Of a stretch of DNA of 64,000 nt, positions 28,415 to 38,100 are shown piece by piece. The notes under the pieces are model-generated. The model ran no database searches. It had not been told where the DNA came from and was given only the letters and a program-made list of their open reading frames with translations. The first letter of the stretch is position 1. Each line of letters starts with the position of its first letter. Position numbers and translations under genes: made by a program. Source of the stretch: Prosthecobacter debontii (lineage in GTDB: Bacteria; Verrucomicrobiota; Verrucomicrobiia; Verrucomicrobiales; Verrucomicrobiaceae). The stretch lies in contig NZ_FUYE01000009.1 of assembly GCF_900167535.1 (NCBI RefSeq), positions 186,001 to 250,000 of the forward strand. Direction: 5' to 3'.

Positions 28415-28855
28415 CTAAACGATCTCATTTAAATCGCCCAATAATCTGCGTAGTTCGGCCAAGCTGCCTTTGGGCATCTTGGCTGCCGCTTCGTGCTCCA
28501 TCTCTTGACTGATGCGCAAGGCAGCCTGGATGCAGCGGCGGCCTTTGGCCGTGAACACCACGCGTTTGGCTCGTCCATCCGCCGGATCGGCCTGGATGCG
28601 CAGATAGCCATGATCGGTGAGGGATTCGACCAGATACGCCATGCTTTGTTTGGTCATGCCCGCAGCCGTGGCGAGATCTGTCAAGCGGCCGCCCTCTGTT
28701 GGGAGATGGCGAAACACGGCGCTGTGGGCGCTGCGGATTTCAGGAAAGCCTTCGGCTGCCAGCCGCTCATAAAGGCGAGCTTGCAGCCTTGCGTAGGGGC
28801 GGCGCAAGAGCGAGCCGAGGGTTTCGGCGAGGTCAGGAAAAGGAGCTGAAGCCAT
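28415..28855 (-). CDS. MarR family transcriptional regulator
   Basis: A 146-residue winged-helix regulator. The recognition region is GGRLTDLATAAGMTKQSMAYLVESLTDHGYL, followed by the wing segment DPADGRAKRVVFTAKG, which is the MarR signature. It is divergent from the cupin gene at 28938 and the 82-bp gap holds two inverted repeats, so it probably represses itself and the cupin gene. It also lies upstream of the sialidase gene on the same strand, but that gene has its own candidate operator. Ligand unknown. Confidence 0.92.
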   Translation of the reverse strand: MASAPFPDLAETLGSLLRRPYARLQARLYERLAAEGFPEIRSAHSAVFRHLPTEGGRLTDLATAAGMTKQSMAYLVESLTDHGYLRIQADPADGRAKRVVFTAKGRRCIQAALRISQEMEHEAAAKMPKGSLAELRRLLGDLNEIV

Positions 28856-28878
28856 GACAAAGGAAATAAATTGACTTG

Positions 28879-28919
28879 GTCAGTTTATCTGACGAATTAT
28901 AGTCAGTCAAACTGACTAT
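28879..28919. promoter_or_regulatory. Two candidate MarR operators in the divergent promoter
   Basis: Operator 1: GTCAG-N5-CTGAC (28879-28893). Operator 2: ATAGTCAGT-CAA-ACTGACTAT (28899-28919), a perfect 9-bp inverted repeat. Both share the GTCAG/CTGAC half-site. A TTGACT box at 28871-28876 and AATTAT at 28895-28900 (spacing 18) could be the cupin promoter. TATAAT on the minus strand at 28896-28901 could be the marR -10 box, overlapped by operator 2. Confidence 0.75.
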
Positions 28920-28937
28920 TGAACTCAATCACGAAGT

Positions 28938-29390
28938 ATGAATCCTGCTGCTTGCCTCATTTCGTCTTGGGCGGACCTGCCTGCTCATAACGTCCTCGGT
29001 GTGGAGGTTGCCATCCTCACTGGAGGTGCCGAGACCCAGGGGGCCATGGCCTCTTATCATGCGCGTTGTGTGCCAGGGGCTGGGGCACCACCGCATCTTC
29101 ATCGGGATGCCGATGAGGCTTTCTTCGTGCTTGAAGGTGAGTTTGAGATTCTTTGCGGAGAGGAAACTCGGAAGGCAGTGCCAGGGGATCACGTCTTCAT
29201 CCCACGTGGGGTGGTGCACGCTTTCAAGGGAGTCTCTGAGCAGCCCGCGCGGCTTCTCGGGATGTGCACTCCCGCTGGGCATGAGAACTTCTTCCGTGAT
29301 GCAGCAGATCTGGCTGCGAGTGGGGAGATGAATCCAGACAGCATCACTGCGCTCTGTGAGCGGCACCACATCGAACTGATCCATGGGTAG
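28938..29390 (+). CDS. Cupin domain protein
   Basis: A 150-residue single-cupin protein. The first cupin motif is present as PGAGAPPHLHRDADEAFFVL, with the metal ligands H, H and E in HLHRDADEAF. The second is PGDHVFIPRGVVHAFKG with the C-terminal histidine. This fits a small metal-dependent dioxygenase, isomerase or ligand-binding protein; the substrate is not readable. It is divergent from marR and likely controlled by it. Its stop is 6 bp from the end of the convergent aldolase gene. Confidence 0.88.
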   Translation: MNPAACLISSWADLPAHNVLGVEVAILTGGAETQGAMASYHARCVPGAGAPPHLHRDADEAFFVLEGEFEILCGEETRKAVPGDHVFIPRGVVHAFKGVSEQPARLLGMCTPAGHENFFRDAADLAASGEMNPDSITALCERHHIELIHG

Positions 29391-29396
29391 CGGGAA

Positions 29397-30125
29397 TCAC
29401 CCGCGGATGGACTGCACATTTCGGCGGAAGCCTTCCCGCAGGAGCGCGAGATCGGAGTCCATGGCGATCCATTGAAAACCCAGCTCGCTCATCGCCGGGA
29501 GGTCCTGAGACTGGCGCACGAGAATCCCGGTCTGCTTGCCATGCTGAGCCGCGGCTTGGGCGACTCGCTGCAGGCAGCTTTCATAGCTCAGATCGGTGCC
29601 CCGAGCTCGGAGATCATGACCGAGATCGGCTGGACCGACGAACAGAACATCAATGCCTTCCACGGCGGCAATCGCCTCGGCATTTTCCACCCCTTGGAGA
29701 GTTTCAATCTGCGCGAGAATCAGAGGCTGCTCCTGAGTTTCGGGAAGGGGTGGGTTTAAACCATAGTCATACACTCGCACCGTCCGTGAAAAACCCCGAT
29801 GACCGCGTGGCGAGTAATGAGCTGCCTGGATGATGGCCTTCGCCTCATCGGCGGTATTCACATGAGGCACCATGAGGCCTCTAGCACCCCAGTCCAGCAC
29901 ACGGCCGATCAGATCGGGATACGGCGCTCCGACCCGCACGACCCCGCGCGTGGATGAGCCGCGCAGAGCACGCAGTTGGTTGGGCAGGGCGGCTTCGGAT
30001 TCACAGCCATGCTCCAGGTCAAGCAGCACCCAATCGTAGCCACAGGCGGCGGCCAGTTCGGCGATGACTGGTGAGCCGATGGAAAGCCAGGTGCCGAGTT
30101 GAAGCGAAGGGGAAGGGGAGTTCAT
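29397..30125 (-). CDS. HpcH/HpaI family class II aldolase
   Basis: A 242-residue metal-dependent aldolase of the pyruvate-releasing type. The fold signature is seen as LGTWLSIGSPVIAELAAACG, DWVLLDLEHG (catalytic-region Asp/Glu/His), VVRVGAPYPDLIGRVLDWGA and the metal ligands E in AQIETLQGVENAEAI and D in VLFVGPADLGHD. Family members cleave 2-keto-3-deoxy sugar acids or 4-hydroxy-2-keto acids to pyruvate and an aldehyde. It is the last gene of a four-gene minus-strand operon (sialidase-like, BASS symporter, APH-fold kinase, aldolase), which suggests it finishes breakdown of an imported acid released by the secreted enzyme. Confidence 0.92.
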   Translation of the reverse strand: MNSPSPSLQLGTWLSIGSPVIAELAAACGYDWVLLDLEHGCESEAALPNQLRALRGSSTRGVVRVGAPYPDLIGRVLDWGARGLMVPHVNTADEAKAIIQAAHYSPRGHRGFSRTVRVYDYGLNPPLPETQEQPLILAQIETLQGVENAEAIAAVEGIDVLFVGPADLGHDLRARGTDLSYESCLQRVAQAAAQHGKQTGILVRQSQDLPAMSELGFQWIAMDSDLALLREGFRRNVQSIRG

Positions 30126-30134
30126 GGGGAAAAA

Positions 30135-31208
30135 TTACTGCAAGGTGGAGATCTCGGCATCTTCACGCAGGCCTTGCATGGCGGCATGAAGTTTGGCCAT
30201 GGTGAGTTGACGTAGATCGTCACCGCTGCGCCCGGCACCGATCAAGAAGAAGCCATCGTTACGATCAAAATACCCGGCTCCGACACGGATCACCGCTTTC
30301 ACGATCATGTTACGCAGCAAATGCAGCCAAAAGCGGCGGCGATGTTCCGGGGGTAAGTTTGAAACTTTAGCATAGCCCTCGACGGCGGCTGCGACGGCTT
30401 CGCCCGAATGAAAACACCCAAGCAAGGAGAGATCATCCATGGCATCTCCTGCAATGGCGTCATCCCAATCGATGTAAGCCGCGATCTCGGTGGCACTGCC
30501 CAGGATGTTCCAGAGTGCGAGGTCCTTGTGCACGAGACAGCCCTTGGGAAGTTCTAACAGATGAGCGTAGTCGTCGATCAATCGTTGAATTTGGTGGACC
30601 TGTGCCAGGGTTAGAAACTGACGCTCCAGCAAGAAGCCGAGATGCTTGTCGAGATTCAGCCGGAAGTAGTCGGCGTATCGGCTGTGATAGCCTCTGAAAC
30701 TCGGGGTGTCCGATTGAAAAGGACCGTAGCCCTGGACCGGTATCCCCTGCCAGGTGGCGATGGCCTTGCCGATCTCATGGAAGGTCGAGCTTAACGAGAG
30801 CTGCCCGGCTTTATGCCAATGATTGAGATCAGGATGCGGAATCACCTGCATGAGTTGCCAGGCAAAAGGAACCTGCGTGCGACTGGCGTCGGCGGCGTGG
30901 ATCTGAGGAGTGGGAAGGCCCAGAGCACGCACGGCTTCTTGCACTCGGGATTCGGTTTCCAAATGCGTATCTTGTTCTGGACCGTCTTCGATCCTAACAA
31001 AAAGCGTCTCTGATCCAATGTCGGCCAGAAAGGTGCGGTGATTGCCTTGTCCAGGGCCTGGGTGGAGCGTGATGGTTCGATCAGGGTAATGTTGGCGCAA
31101 GACGGTCGTCATCGGCTCTTGGAGTTGCGCGGCAGAGACTTGCTCGGCTGTGCCGTGAAAGGCTGCGGGCCGGTCGCACTTCCAATAATAGATGTGCTGT
31201 CGGCTCAT
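30135..31208 (-). CDS. Aminoglycoside-phosphotransferase-fold kinase
   Basis: A 357-residue kinase of the APH/choline-kinase superfamily. LVHKDLALWNILG is the catalytic HxDxxxxN loop and AYIDWDDAIAGD the metal-binding DxD segment. The N-terminal lobe includes RTFLADIGSETLFVRIEDG. The ATG overlaps the symporter stop (ATGA) and the aldolase starts nine bases after its end. In this operon the natural reading is phosphorylation of a small imported metabolite before aldol cleavage, not antibiotic resistance. The substrate is unknown. Confidence 0.85.
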   Translation of the reverse strand: MSRQHIYYWKCDRPAAFHGTAEQVSAAQLQEPMTTVLRQHYPDRTITLHPGPGQGNHRTFLADIGSETLFVRIEDGPEQDTHLETESRVQEAVRALGLPTPQIHAADASRTQVPFAWQLMQVIPHPDLNHWHKAGQLSLSSTFHEIGKAIATWQGIPVQGYGPFQSDTPSFRGYHSRYADYFRLNLDKHLGFLLERQFLTLAQVHQIQRLIDDYAHLLELPKGCLVHKDLALWNILGSATEIAAYIDWDDAIAGDAMDDLSLLGCFHSGEAVAAAVEGYAKVSNLPPEHRRRFWLHLLRNMIVKAVIRVGAGYFDRNDGFFLIGAGRSGDDLRQLTMAKLHAAMQGLREDAEISTLQ

Positions 31209-32164
31209 GCGGATGGCGTTTCATCCTTTCCATCGGAGGGCACCGGTCTGGCACGCCACCAGGTGGCCAAGAGACTGCCGAGAAGATTTTGCATCACGGC
31301 ACTGAAGATGGCGGGGAGGGCTGAAAGGGGTTCGGTGGGGAAATGCTTCGTCGCGAGCGTTGCGGCCATGCCGCCATTCTGCATGCCGACTTCGATGGAG
31401 ACGGTGCGGGCCGTATCTTCCGAATAGCCGAGAAGGCGAGTGACACCATGCCCCAGCAGGAAGCCCAGGACGTGGAGCAAAAAGACCGCGAGGGTCATCA
31501 TGCCCGCATGATTTGACAAGACCTCGGCCTTGGAGGCGACGATGCCGCCGGTGATGAAGCAGATGGCGATCACTGAAACCACCGGCCCCAGCCAGGCGAT
31601 ACGTGCGACCGTTTTGGGAAAGCGCCAGTTCAGCAACACACCGATCACAACTGGCACCACCACCGCTTGCAGTGTGGTCTTGCACAACCCCCAGGCATCC
31701 ACGGGCACATAGGTGCCGGCCAGCGTTTCGCACCAGAGCGGGGTCATGATGAAGGCGAGCAAGGTGGAGGCCAAAGTGAGCACCACGGAGAGCGCGACAT
31801 TGGCCCGTGCCAGATAGCAGATCATGTTAGACGCCGTGCCGCCCGGGCAGCTTGCCACCAGGATGAGACCCACGGCGAATCCCGGTTCCAAATTTAGTAG
31901 CTTAGCGATGCCCCAGCCGATCAAAGGCATGAGCGTGTATTGCGCAGCGAAACCGAGAGTCACGCAGCCGGGCATCTTCAACAGACGGCGGAAATCTCCC
32001 ATGGTTAAAGTGATGCCCATCCCGAGCATCACGGTCGTGAGAGCCGCCAGGATCCACTGGCCGGAAAACCAGCTCAGCAGATCGGGCTTCAGGTAGCCGG
32101 TGATGGCAAACAGCACCAACCACAGCATGTAGAGATTGGTGAAGCGATGGAGCAGCGCTTGCAT
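31205..32164 (-). CDS. Bile acid:sodium symporter (BASS/SBF) family transporter
   Basis: A 319-residue inner-membrane protein with about nine to ten helices. I use ATG 32164 (MQALLHRFTNLYMLWLVLFA), 17 bases after the upstream stop; a longer in-frame start would overlap that gene. LILVASCPGGTASNMICYLA is the diagnostic BASS sodium-site motif. Family members move organic anions such as bile acids, pyruvate, pantoate or glucosinolate chain elongation acids with sodium. In this operon it probably imports the acid used by the kinase and aldolase. Confidence 0.9.
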   Translation of the reverse strand: MQALLHRFTNLYMLWLVLFAITGYLKPDLLSWFSGQWILAALTTVMLGMGITLTMGDFRRLLKMPGCVTLGFAAQYTLMPLIGWGIAKLLNLEPGFAVGLILVASCPGGTASNMICYLARANVALSVVLTLASTLLAFIMTPLWCETLAGTYVPVDAWGLCKTTLQAVVVPVVIGVLLNWRFPKTVARIAWLGPVVSVIAICFITGGIVASKAEVLSNHAGMMTLAVFLLHVLGFLLGHGVTRLLGYSEDTARTVSIEVGMQNGGMAATLATKHFPTEPLSALPAIFSAVMQNLLGSLLATWWRARPVPSDGKDETPSA

Positions 32165-32181
32165 GCTAGGAGGAGGCGAGA

Positions 32182-33357
32182 TTACGGCAGCGGAGGCAGT
32201 TTGGCACTGTAGTGAACGGCACGGTGGCGATTGTCGTCGTAAGCGAAGTGCAGCCATTCCTTGTCCTCGCTGACAAAGCCGTCTGGATAGTTGAGGCGGC
32301 CCTTCGGCCCATCGCTGGATTCCTGCACCAGCACGCGCTGGTAGGGCCAGGTCTTCATGCCATCGAAGCTGATCCACAGCGCCAGCGGGCTGCGGTGTTT
32401 GGGGTTCGGATTGTGCAGCAGCGCTACGGTATCGCCGCCGAGAGGATACAAGGTGGCCTTGCTGCCGGGATTCGGGATGTCGGTCTTTTCAGCGAACTCA
32501 GGCCAGGTTTTGCCTCCATCTTTAGACTCGGCATAGAAGAGCACACCTCCCAAACGGTCCGCACGGATGATCATCGCAATGCGGCCATCACTGAGTTCGA
32601 CGATGTTATTTTCTGCCCACCCATGGTAGCGGTCATTGTCAGAGATGCGGATGTTCCCATGCTCTTCCCAGGTTTTTCCACCATCGCTACTGATGAGCAC
32701 CCCATTGCGTGGATTGCTCACGTAATGAACCAGCGCTTTATGCCAAGGCTTCTCTTCAGCAGGCGGCGGCGGCACCTCCGGGCCTGGGCCTTCATAGTGC
32801 TGGAATGGAATCATGATCCGGCCATCTTTGGTGACGATGTGATTGCGAATGAAGGTGAAGTTAGCCAAGCGGCCCGGCATTGGTTCGGGCTTCGACCACG
32901 TTTTGCAGTTGTCATCGCTGTGGATCATCCATGATTTCCAATGGCGGCCCCAGGTCTCAGAGTGGGTGGAAAAGAACGCGGTGCAGCGATTTCCCCGCAC
33001 CATGAGCTCAGTGACGCCTTGCCCCACTGTCAAACCCGCGCGAGGCAGCCCTGTATTCACGGCTTCCAACGGCGTCCAGGTCAGGCCTTGATCACTACTC
33101 CGGGTTATCCCGACATAGTTATTCGGAGAGGGCTCGAAGTCATCCCCAGCCAAAATCATCAAAGCCCAACTGCCATCCGGAAGCTGCCTCAGCGTGGTGT
33201 CACAGACCATTTTATTGGGGCTGATTCCGTCGTAGGGGATGCTCGTGCGATCTTGCTTGGCATCTTCTGCGGCCTGCTGAGCCCAGTCCTTGGCAGGGCA
33301 GGGGAGGCTGTTCGCAAGCAGGGCGGCGGTGGCAAAGAATATGGATAGGCGGATCAT
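32182..33357 (-). CDS. Secreted sialidase-superfamily (BNR/Asp-box) protein
   Basis: A 391-residue exported propeller with signal peptide MIRLSIFFATAALLANSLPC. Four Asp-box motifs are visible (SSDQGLTWTP, SDDNCKTWSKP, SSDGGKTWEEH, SKDGGKTWPEF). Segments such as CDTTLRQLPDGSWALMIL and LNYPDGFVSEDKEWLHFAYD are typical of the BNR sialidase-like group in Verrucomicrobia. No clear FRIP motif is seen, so the hydrolysed bond is uncertain. It heads the four-gene operon and is preceded 63 bp upstream by the 16-bp inverted-repeat element also found before the gene at 28342. Confidence 0.88.
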   Translation of the reverse strand: MIRLSIFFATAALLANSLPCPAKDWAQQAAEDAKQDRTSIPYDGISPNKMVCDTTLRQLPDGSWALMILAGDDFEPSPNNYVGITRSSDQGLTWTPLEAVNTGLPRAGLTVGQGVTELMVRGNRCTAFFSTHSETWGRHWKSWMIHSDDNCKTWSKPEPMPGRLANFTFIRNHIVTKDGRIMIPFQHYEGPGPEVPPPPAEEKPWHKALVHYVSNPRNGVLISSDGGKTWEEHGNIRISDNDRYHGWAENNIVELSDGRIAMIIRADRLGGVLFYAESKDGGKTWPEFAEKTDIPNPGSKATLYPLGGDTVALLHNPNPKHRSPLALWISFDGMKTWPYQRVLVQESSDGPKGRLNYPDGFVSEDKEWLHFAYDDNRHRAVHYSAKLPPLP

Positions 33358-33419
33358 AGGCTGGTGAGGCTTATCAACGCTGCCACAGCCTGCGTTCCTC
33401 AGGAGGAAGCGATGAAGTT

Positions 33420-33435
33420 GATGTTATGTTAACAA
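33420..33435 (-). promoter_or_regulatory. Candidate operator, copy 2 (upstream of sialidase-symporter-kinase-aldolase operon)
   Basis: Exact second copy of GATGTTATGTTAACAA, again with TGTTA-TGT-TAACA. It lies 63 bp before the operon's first start codon, in the same orientation as copy 1. Confidence 0.7.
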
Positions 33436-33540
33436 GGTGAGCAGATCCGAGGAATGCCACGCAGGGGCTGAGGAATGCTTTTTCCAGGTCAAGCCCCGCT
33501 TGCCAGAGGCGGAAAGGGATTCCAATGTCCAGGCTTCCCC

Positions 33541-35010
33541 ATGCCCAAGTATATCGTCACCATCGGTCTTGAAGTCCACGCGCAGCTCACCACGCAGAGC
33601 AAGATGTTTTGTGGCTGCCCTGTGGAAGTCGGCGCTGAGCCCAACTCGAATACTTGCCCGACCTGTTTAGGCCTCCCTGGGGCACTGCCCGTGCTGAACG
33701 AAGCGGCGATCGAAAAGACCATCCTGACCGGGATGATGCTGGGCTGCTCGACTCCTCCCGTCGTGAGCTGGGACCGGAAAAACTACTTCTATCCGGACAT
33801 GCCGAAGAACTACCAGATCACCCAGATGCCGTTCCCGCTCTGCTTGGGCGGTGGCGTGCCGCTGTATGATGTGGCCTACCCGAAAGATGCGCAAAAGAGC
33901 ATCGCCAATCCCGGCAAGGTGGTGCAACTGACCCGCATTCACTTGGAGGAAGACGTGGGCAAAAGCACCCACCACGACAAGTTTACGAGCCTCGATTTCA
34001 ATCGAGCTGGCACCCCGCTGATGGAGATCGTCAGTGAGCCGGACATCGACAGCGCGGAGGAAGCGGTGGCTTACCTGAACAGCCTGCGCCAGATCCTCAT
34101 CTATGGCGGAGTCAGTGATGCCGACATGGAAAAGGGCCAAATGCGTGCCGATGTGAACATTAGCGTGCGTCCGGAAGGGCAAAAGGAACTGGGCGTGAAG
34201 ATCGAGCTCAAGAACATCAACTCCATGAGCGCGATCCGCCGGGCCATCAAGGCGGAGACGGAGCGCCAGATCGATGTGCTGGAAGGGCGCAATCCCGAAA
34301 AATTGGTGCAGAGCACCCGTCGCTGGGATGATGATCGTGGCGAAACCACCCCTATGCGTACCAAAGAAGACGCCCATGACTATCGCTACTTCCCCGATCC
34401 GGATCTGATCCCTCTACGCACGGAAAAGATTGTCGAGCGAGTCCGCCCTCTGGTGCCTGAGCTGCCACATGAGAAGCGGGCTCGCTTTGAGTCCGATTAC
34501 GGTTGCAGTCCCTATGACGCGGGCGTGCTCGTCAGTGACAAATTCCTGGCGGATTATTATGAAGCCGCTGTTGGCGCTGATACCAAGGTGCCTGCGAAAA
34601 AAATCGCCAACTGGGTGATCAACGATCTCCTCGGCCTGCTGAAGGATACCGAAGACGGCATCAAAGCCTGCCCGGTCAAACCTGAAATCTTGAGCGAACT
34701 CGTGGCCATTGTGGAGTCCGGCAAGATCAGCAACAACCAAGCGAAGGAAGTCTTTGCCGAGATGTTTGCCACCGGTCAATCCGCAGCCCCGATCATCAAA
34801 GCCAAGGGCTTCGAGCAGGTGAGCGACACCGGCGCTCTGGAAGCCATCGTGGAGCAGATCCTGGCGGCAAATCCCGAAAAGGTGGCCGAGGTCAAAGGTG
34901 GCAATGAAAAAGCCATGAACTGGTTCACCGGTCAGGCCATGAAAGCCAGCCAAGGCAAAGCCAACCCGAAGATCGTTACTGAGATCGTGCGGAAGAAGCT
35001 GCTGTCCTAA
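33541..35010 (+). CDS. gatB: Aspartyl/glutamyl-tRNA(Asn/Gln) amidotransferase subunit B
   Basis: A 489-residue GatB. With GatA and GatC it converts mischarged Glu-tRNA(Gln) or Asp-tRNA(Asn) to the amide form. ATG 33541 (MPKYIVTIGLEVHAQLTTQS) is the family start; the open frame runs 22 codons further up without support. Diagnostic parts are GLEVHAQL, the zinc-binding cysteines in MFCGCP and NTCPTCLGLPG, RKNYFYPDMPKNYQI and the tRNA-binding YqeY-like C-terminal domain ending KANPKIVTEIVRKKLL. gatA and gatC are not in the window. Confidence 0.97.
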   Translation: MPKYIVTIGLEVHAQLTTQSKMFCGCPVEVGAEPNSNTCPTCLGLPGALPVLNEAAIEKTILTGMMLGCSTPPVVSWDRKNYFYPDMPKNYQITQMPFPLCLGGGVPLYDVAYPKDAQKSIANPGKVVQLTRIHLEEDVGKSTHHDKFTSLDFNRAGTPLMEIVSEPDIDSAEEAVAYLNSLRQILIYGGVSDADMEKGQMRADVNISVRPEGQKELGVKIELKNINSMSAIRRAIKAETERQIDVLEGRNPEKLVQSTRRWDDDRGETTPMRTKEDAHDYRYFPDPDLIPLRTEKIVERVRPLVPELPHEKRARFESDYGCSPYDAGVLVSDKFLADYYEAAVGADTKVPAKKIANWVINDLLGLLKDTEDGIKACPVKPEILSELVAIVESGKISNNQAKEVFAEMFATGQSAAPIIKAKGFEQVSDTGALEAIVEQILAANPEKVAEVKGGNEKAMNWFTGQAMKASQGKANPKIVTEIVRKKLLS

Positions 35011-35058
35011 GGGGCTGAACACCCCGCTGCGCTTCATCTGCGAGATGTCAGAAAAGAA

Positions 35059-35090
35059 AAAGGCCTGAAGAGAAACTCTTCAGGCCTTTG
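35059..35090. terminator. Bidirectional intrinsic terminator between convergent genes
   Basis: Fourteen-bp stem AAAGGCCTGAAGAG (35059-35072) / CTCTTCAGGCCTTT (35076-35089) with a 3-nt loop, between the end of gatB and the end of the minus-strand giant protein. A tract on the left and T tract on the right allow function both ways. Confidence 0.88.
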
Positions 35091-35117
35091 GATTGATGGT
35101 CGTGAGCTTAACCGAGC

Positions 35118-38100
35118 TTAGGGAAGCTCGGCAGGTTTCAGTTCGACATGACCCGCGAAGATTGGGCTGGTCTTCAGCGTCTCACCCTCACCTGGTTCTT
35201 GAGGTAGAGTGAAGAAGCCGATGCCTTTCTCAACGCCGCCATCGGTGATCAACTGACCGAAGAAGGAGGACTTCCGCGCCGTAGCACCGGTGCCCAAGGC
35301 AAAGCTGCCGCTGAGGGCTCCTGTGCTGGCATTGACAGAGGCCAGTTTAGTTGCCGTGGTGGTGTCTGGATCTTGAGTGAGCTTGTTACCCGTGTTCAGC
35401 GCGATCGTCGCATCCGCCGAGTTATCGGTCAGGCCCCCAAAGGTGAAGCTTAGCTGCAAGTCGCCAGGCTCAGTTAGGCCAAGCACGAGCCCTGTTGGCT
35501 TGACATAGATTGCACCTCTTGCGTCCAGAGGCACTGGGCTATCTACTTCCATGCTAGGCATGCCAAAGCCTGCCACATAGGTGCGGGTCTTGGATTTGCT
35601 GTCAGCAGGTTTGACCCATTGGACTTGACCGGTGAGGGTGTTGTCGGTGGCTGCCTCTTCCCCATCGGTGTCCTGCGGATCAATGGTTAAGCTGCCAACG
35701 ATGGAGCCAGGAAGCGGCTTATACATGGTCTGGTAGAAGACGACCTTGCCGCCGACACCAACGAAGCTTGCGCAGGTGATTTTGTCCCCATCGGCGGTGC
35801 GACCGGCGATCTTCAGAGCGCCCTTGGCACTCTTGAAGGTGCCGAAGCTCCAGCCTTGCGGGATGAGGTCTTCGTAATCGACGTGCTGCTGTTCAGGATC
35901 CCCCAGCTTGAGGCCGAAGTTGTAAGCGCCGTCGTAGGCGGCTGCCGTGACGAGGTCCAGTTTACGCCAACCTTCGATGAGAGCTTCTTCACCTCCTGCG
36001 CTCAGTTTGCTGACATTGGTTAAAAGACCTGTTTCTCTGTCAATTTCAATGACAAGCTTGATGACTGAAGGCAGGCCTGTTTTCGCCGAGGGCTTGAGGT
36101 CGAATTCCGCCGTGGGATTTCTATTTTCCGAGTCTCTGAAAACGTTGATGGCACCTTTGAAGGCCAGCTTGGTAATCCCGAGCATGACACTGCCGCTGAC
36201 TGCACCCGTCTTCGTGATGGTGGCATCCAGGCGCCCGCCCAAGTTGCCATTCAGCACCGCATTGTGAGCAATCGTTCCTGCATAAATTCCCTCAACCCCA
36301 GAAGGGAATGGCTCAATATTAACGGATGGACTGACGACGTAGGAGCCTTCGCCCTCAGTGTTTTTGGCATAAAGCTCGACTGCATAGTCGCCGTCTTTGG
36401 TCGGACGACCCGTGATCTCGCCGGTTTTAGCATTCAGCTTGAGACCTGGTGGCAGGAACTTGGCTCGATAAGTCAAAGCCGCTTTGAAGGGATCTGGATC
36501 GATCTTGATCGTGTGTTCATAGATCCCTCCGACAACGCCGTCAGGCATATCTTGCGCCGACAGGACGATGGGGGTTTCTCCATAGACATTGAGCTGGGTG
36601 CTCGCGCCGCTTTGACTGCCTCCGGGGTTGGTCACTCGGCATGTGTAGAGGCCCGTGTCATCTGCGGTGAGTCCTTTGATGGTGAGGACTTTCGCGCGTG
36701 TGCCAACGAATTTAGTGCTTTCCGTTAACTCAGTGACACCATCTTTAATCCATTGGTAAGTCAACTGGTTGCCCGAGGCGTTGACTTTAAAGACGGCAGA
36801 TTTACCCAAGCCTTGCACGGATACTAGAGCGGGTGAAAAATCTTCAACGACCCCGAGTTCTGCTGCATTGCTTAGGGCCGTGAGAAGCGGGCCTTTGACA
36901 AAGTAGCTGTAAGCGCCGCCATCTTTGATGGTCACGGAAGGGATCGTCAATGTTTCGCCCGTTTCGGTCTTGAGTGTGGAAGAGCCTTTTTTCCAGTTTG
37001 GAAGCAGTGGGAGAGTGCCCGTTGCTTCTGCCTCGAAGGTGGCTGGTTGACCGACTTTGACCATCAACGATTCGGGATGGTTGGTAATCGTCGGGTCCTT
37101 ATCACCAGTGCCTGCCAACTGGAGGACAAAGGGATTTTCATCGGAGTCGTTGCTCAAAATCGAGAGCGTGGCACTCCTTGGGCCTCCTTCTTTGGGGGTG
37201 AACTTGAGGATCAGTTCGCTGGTCGCACCGCTCGAAAGCGTGGCGGGAATTTTCGAACCTAAGGTGAATTCGGCCGCGTTCACACCACTGATCAAAGGCT
37301 TGATCCCGGTCAAAGTATTCAAACCCGTATTGGTGATGGTGATGGTTAAGGTGGCGCTTACGACTGGTTTTTTATATTCAATCGAAACCGATCCAAGATC
37401 CAATGTGTCATTGATGGCCAAGACTGCATTTTCAATCTTACGGCGGACTTCAATGTCTGAGCCAATGAAGACCATTCGGAGTTCATCTCCTGTCTCGAGA
37501 TCTGCTGCTGAAAACAGCATTTGATTTTTGAAGGCGGAAAAATTTGCCGGATTGGAAGAGGCCGAGGACGGGGCAATGTTACCGAGCATTGTTGTGCCGG
37601 CTGCAGTGCCATCGGAGATCCAGACTTCATTGCCGTTCACCCCGTCATCCGCCGAAAAGCACAGAATCCCATCCACATTGCGCATGTTGGAGATGTTTGA
37701 GCTCTCAATGCCTGGGCGGATGTTTTTGACCATGATGGTGTTTCCTGCGGCACCGCTGCTCACCCAGAGTTCGCGGCCATTTTTACCGTCGTCGGCAGTG
37801 AAAAAGAGTTTGCCCCCGACCTCGATGAGGTCTTCGGGATTTGAACTGCCTGATCCGGCGACGATATCTTTGACGATGGCTGCCGTCGCAGAGGTGCCAC
37901 CTAGGCGCCACAGCTCTCGGCCCGTTGTGCCATTATTGGCGGAGAAATACACAAAGGAACCCACCACCGTAAGCTCCTGCGGATCGGACGATGAATTCGG
38001 GTTAATGTCGATAATCTGGGTTCCGGCAGACGTGCCATTGCTCTTCCACAGTTCCTTGCCTTTACTCGAGTTCCCGTTGAGGATGAGTGCGGAACTGCTG

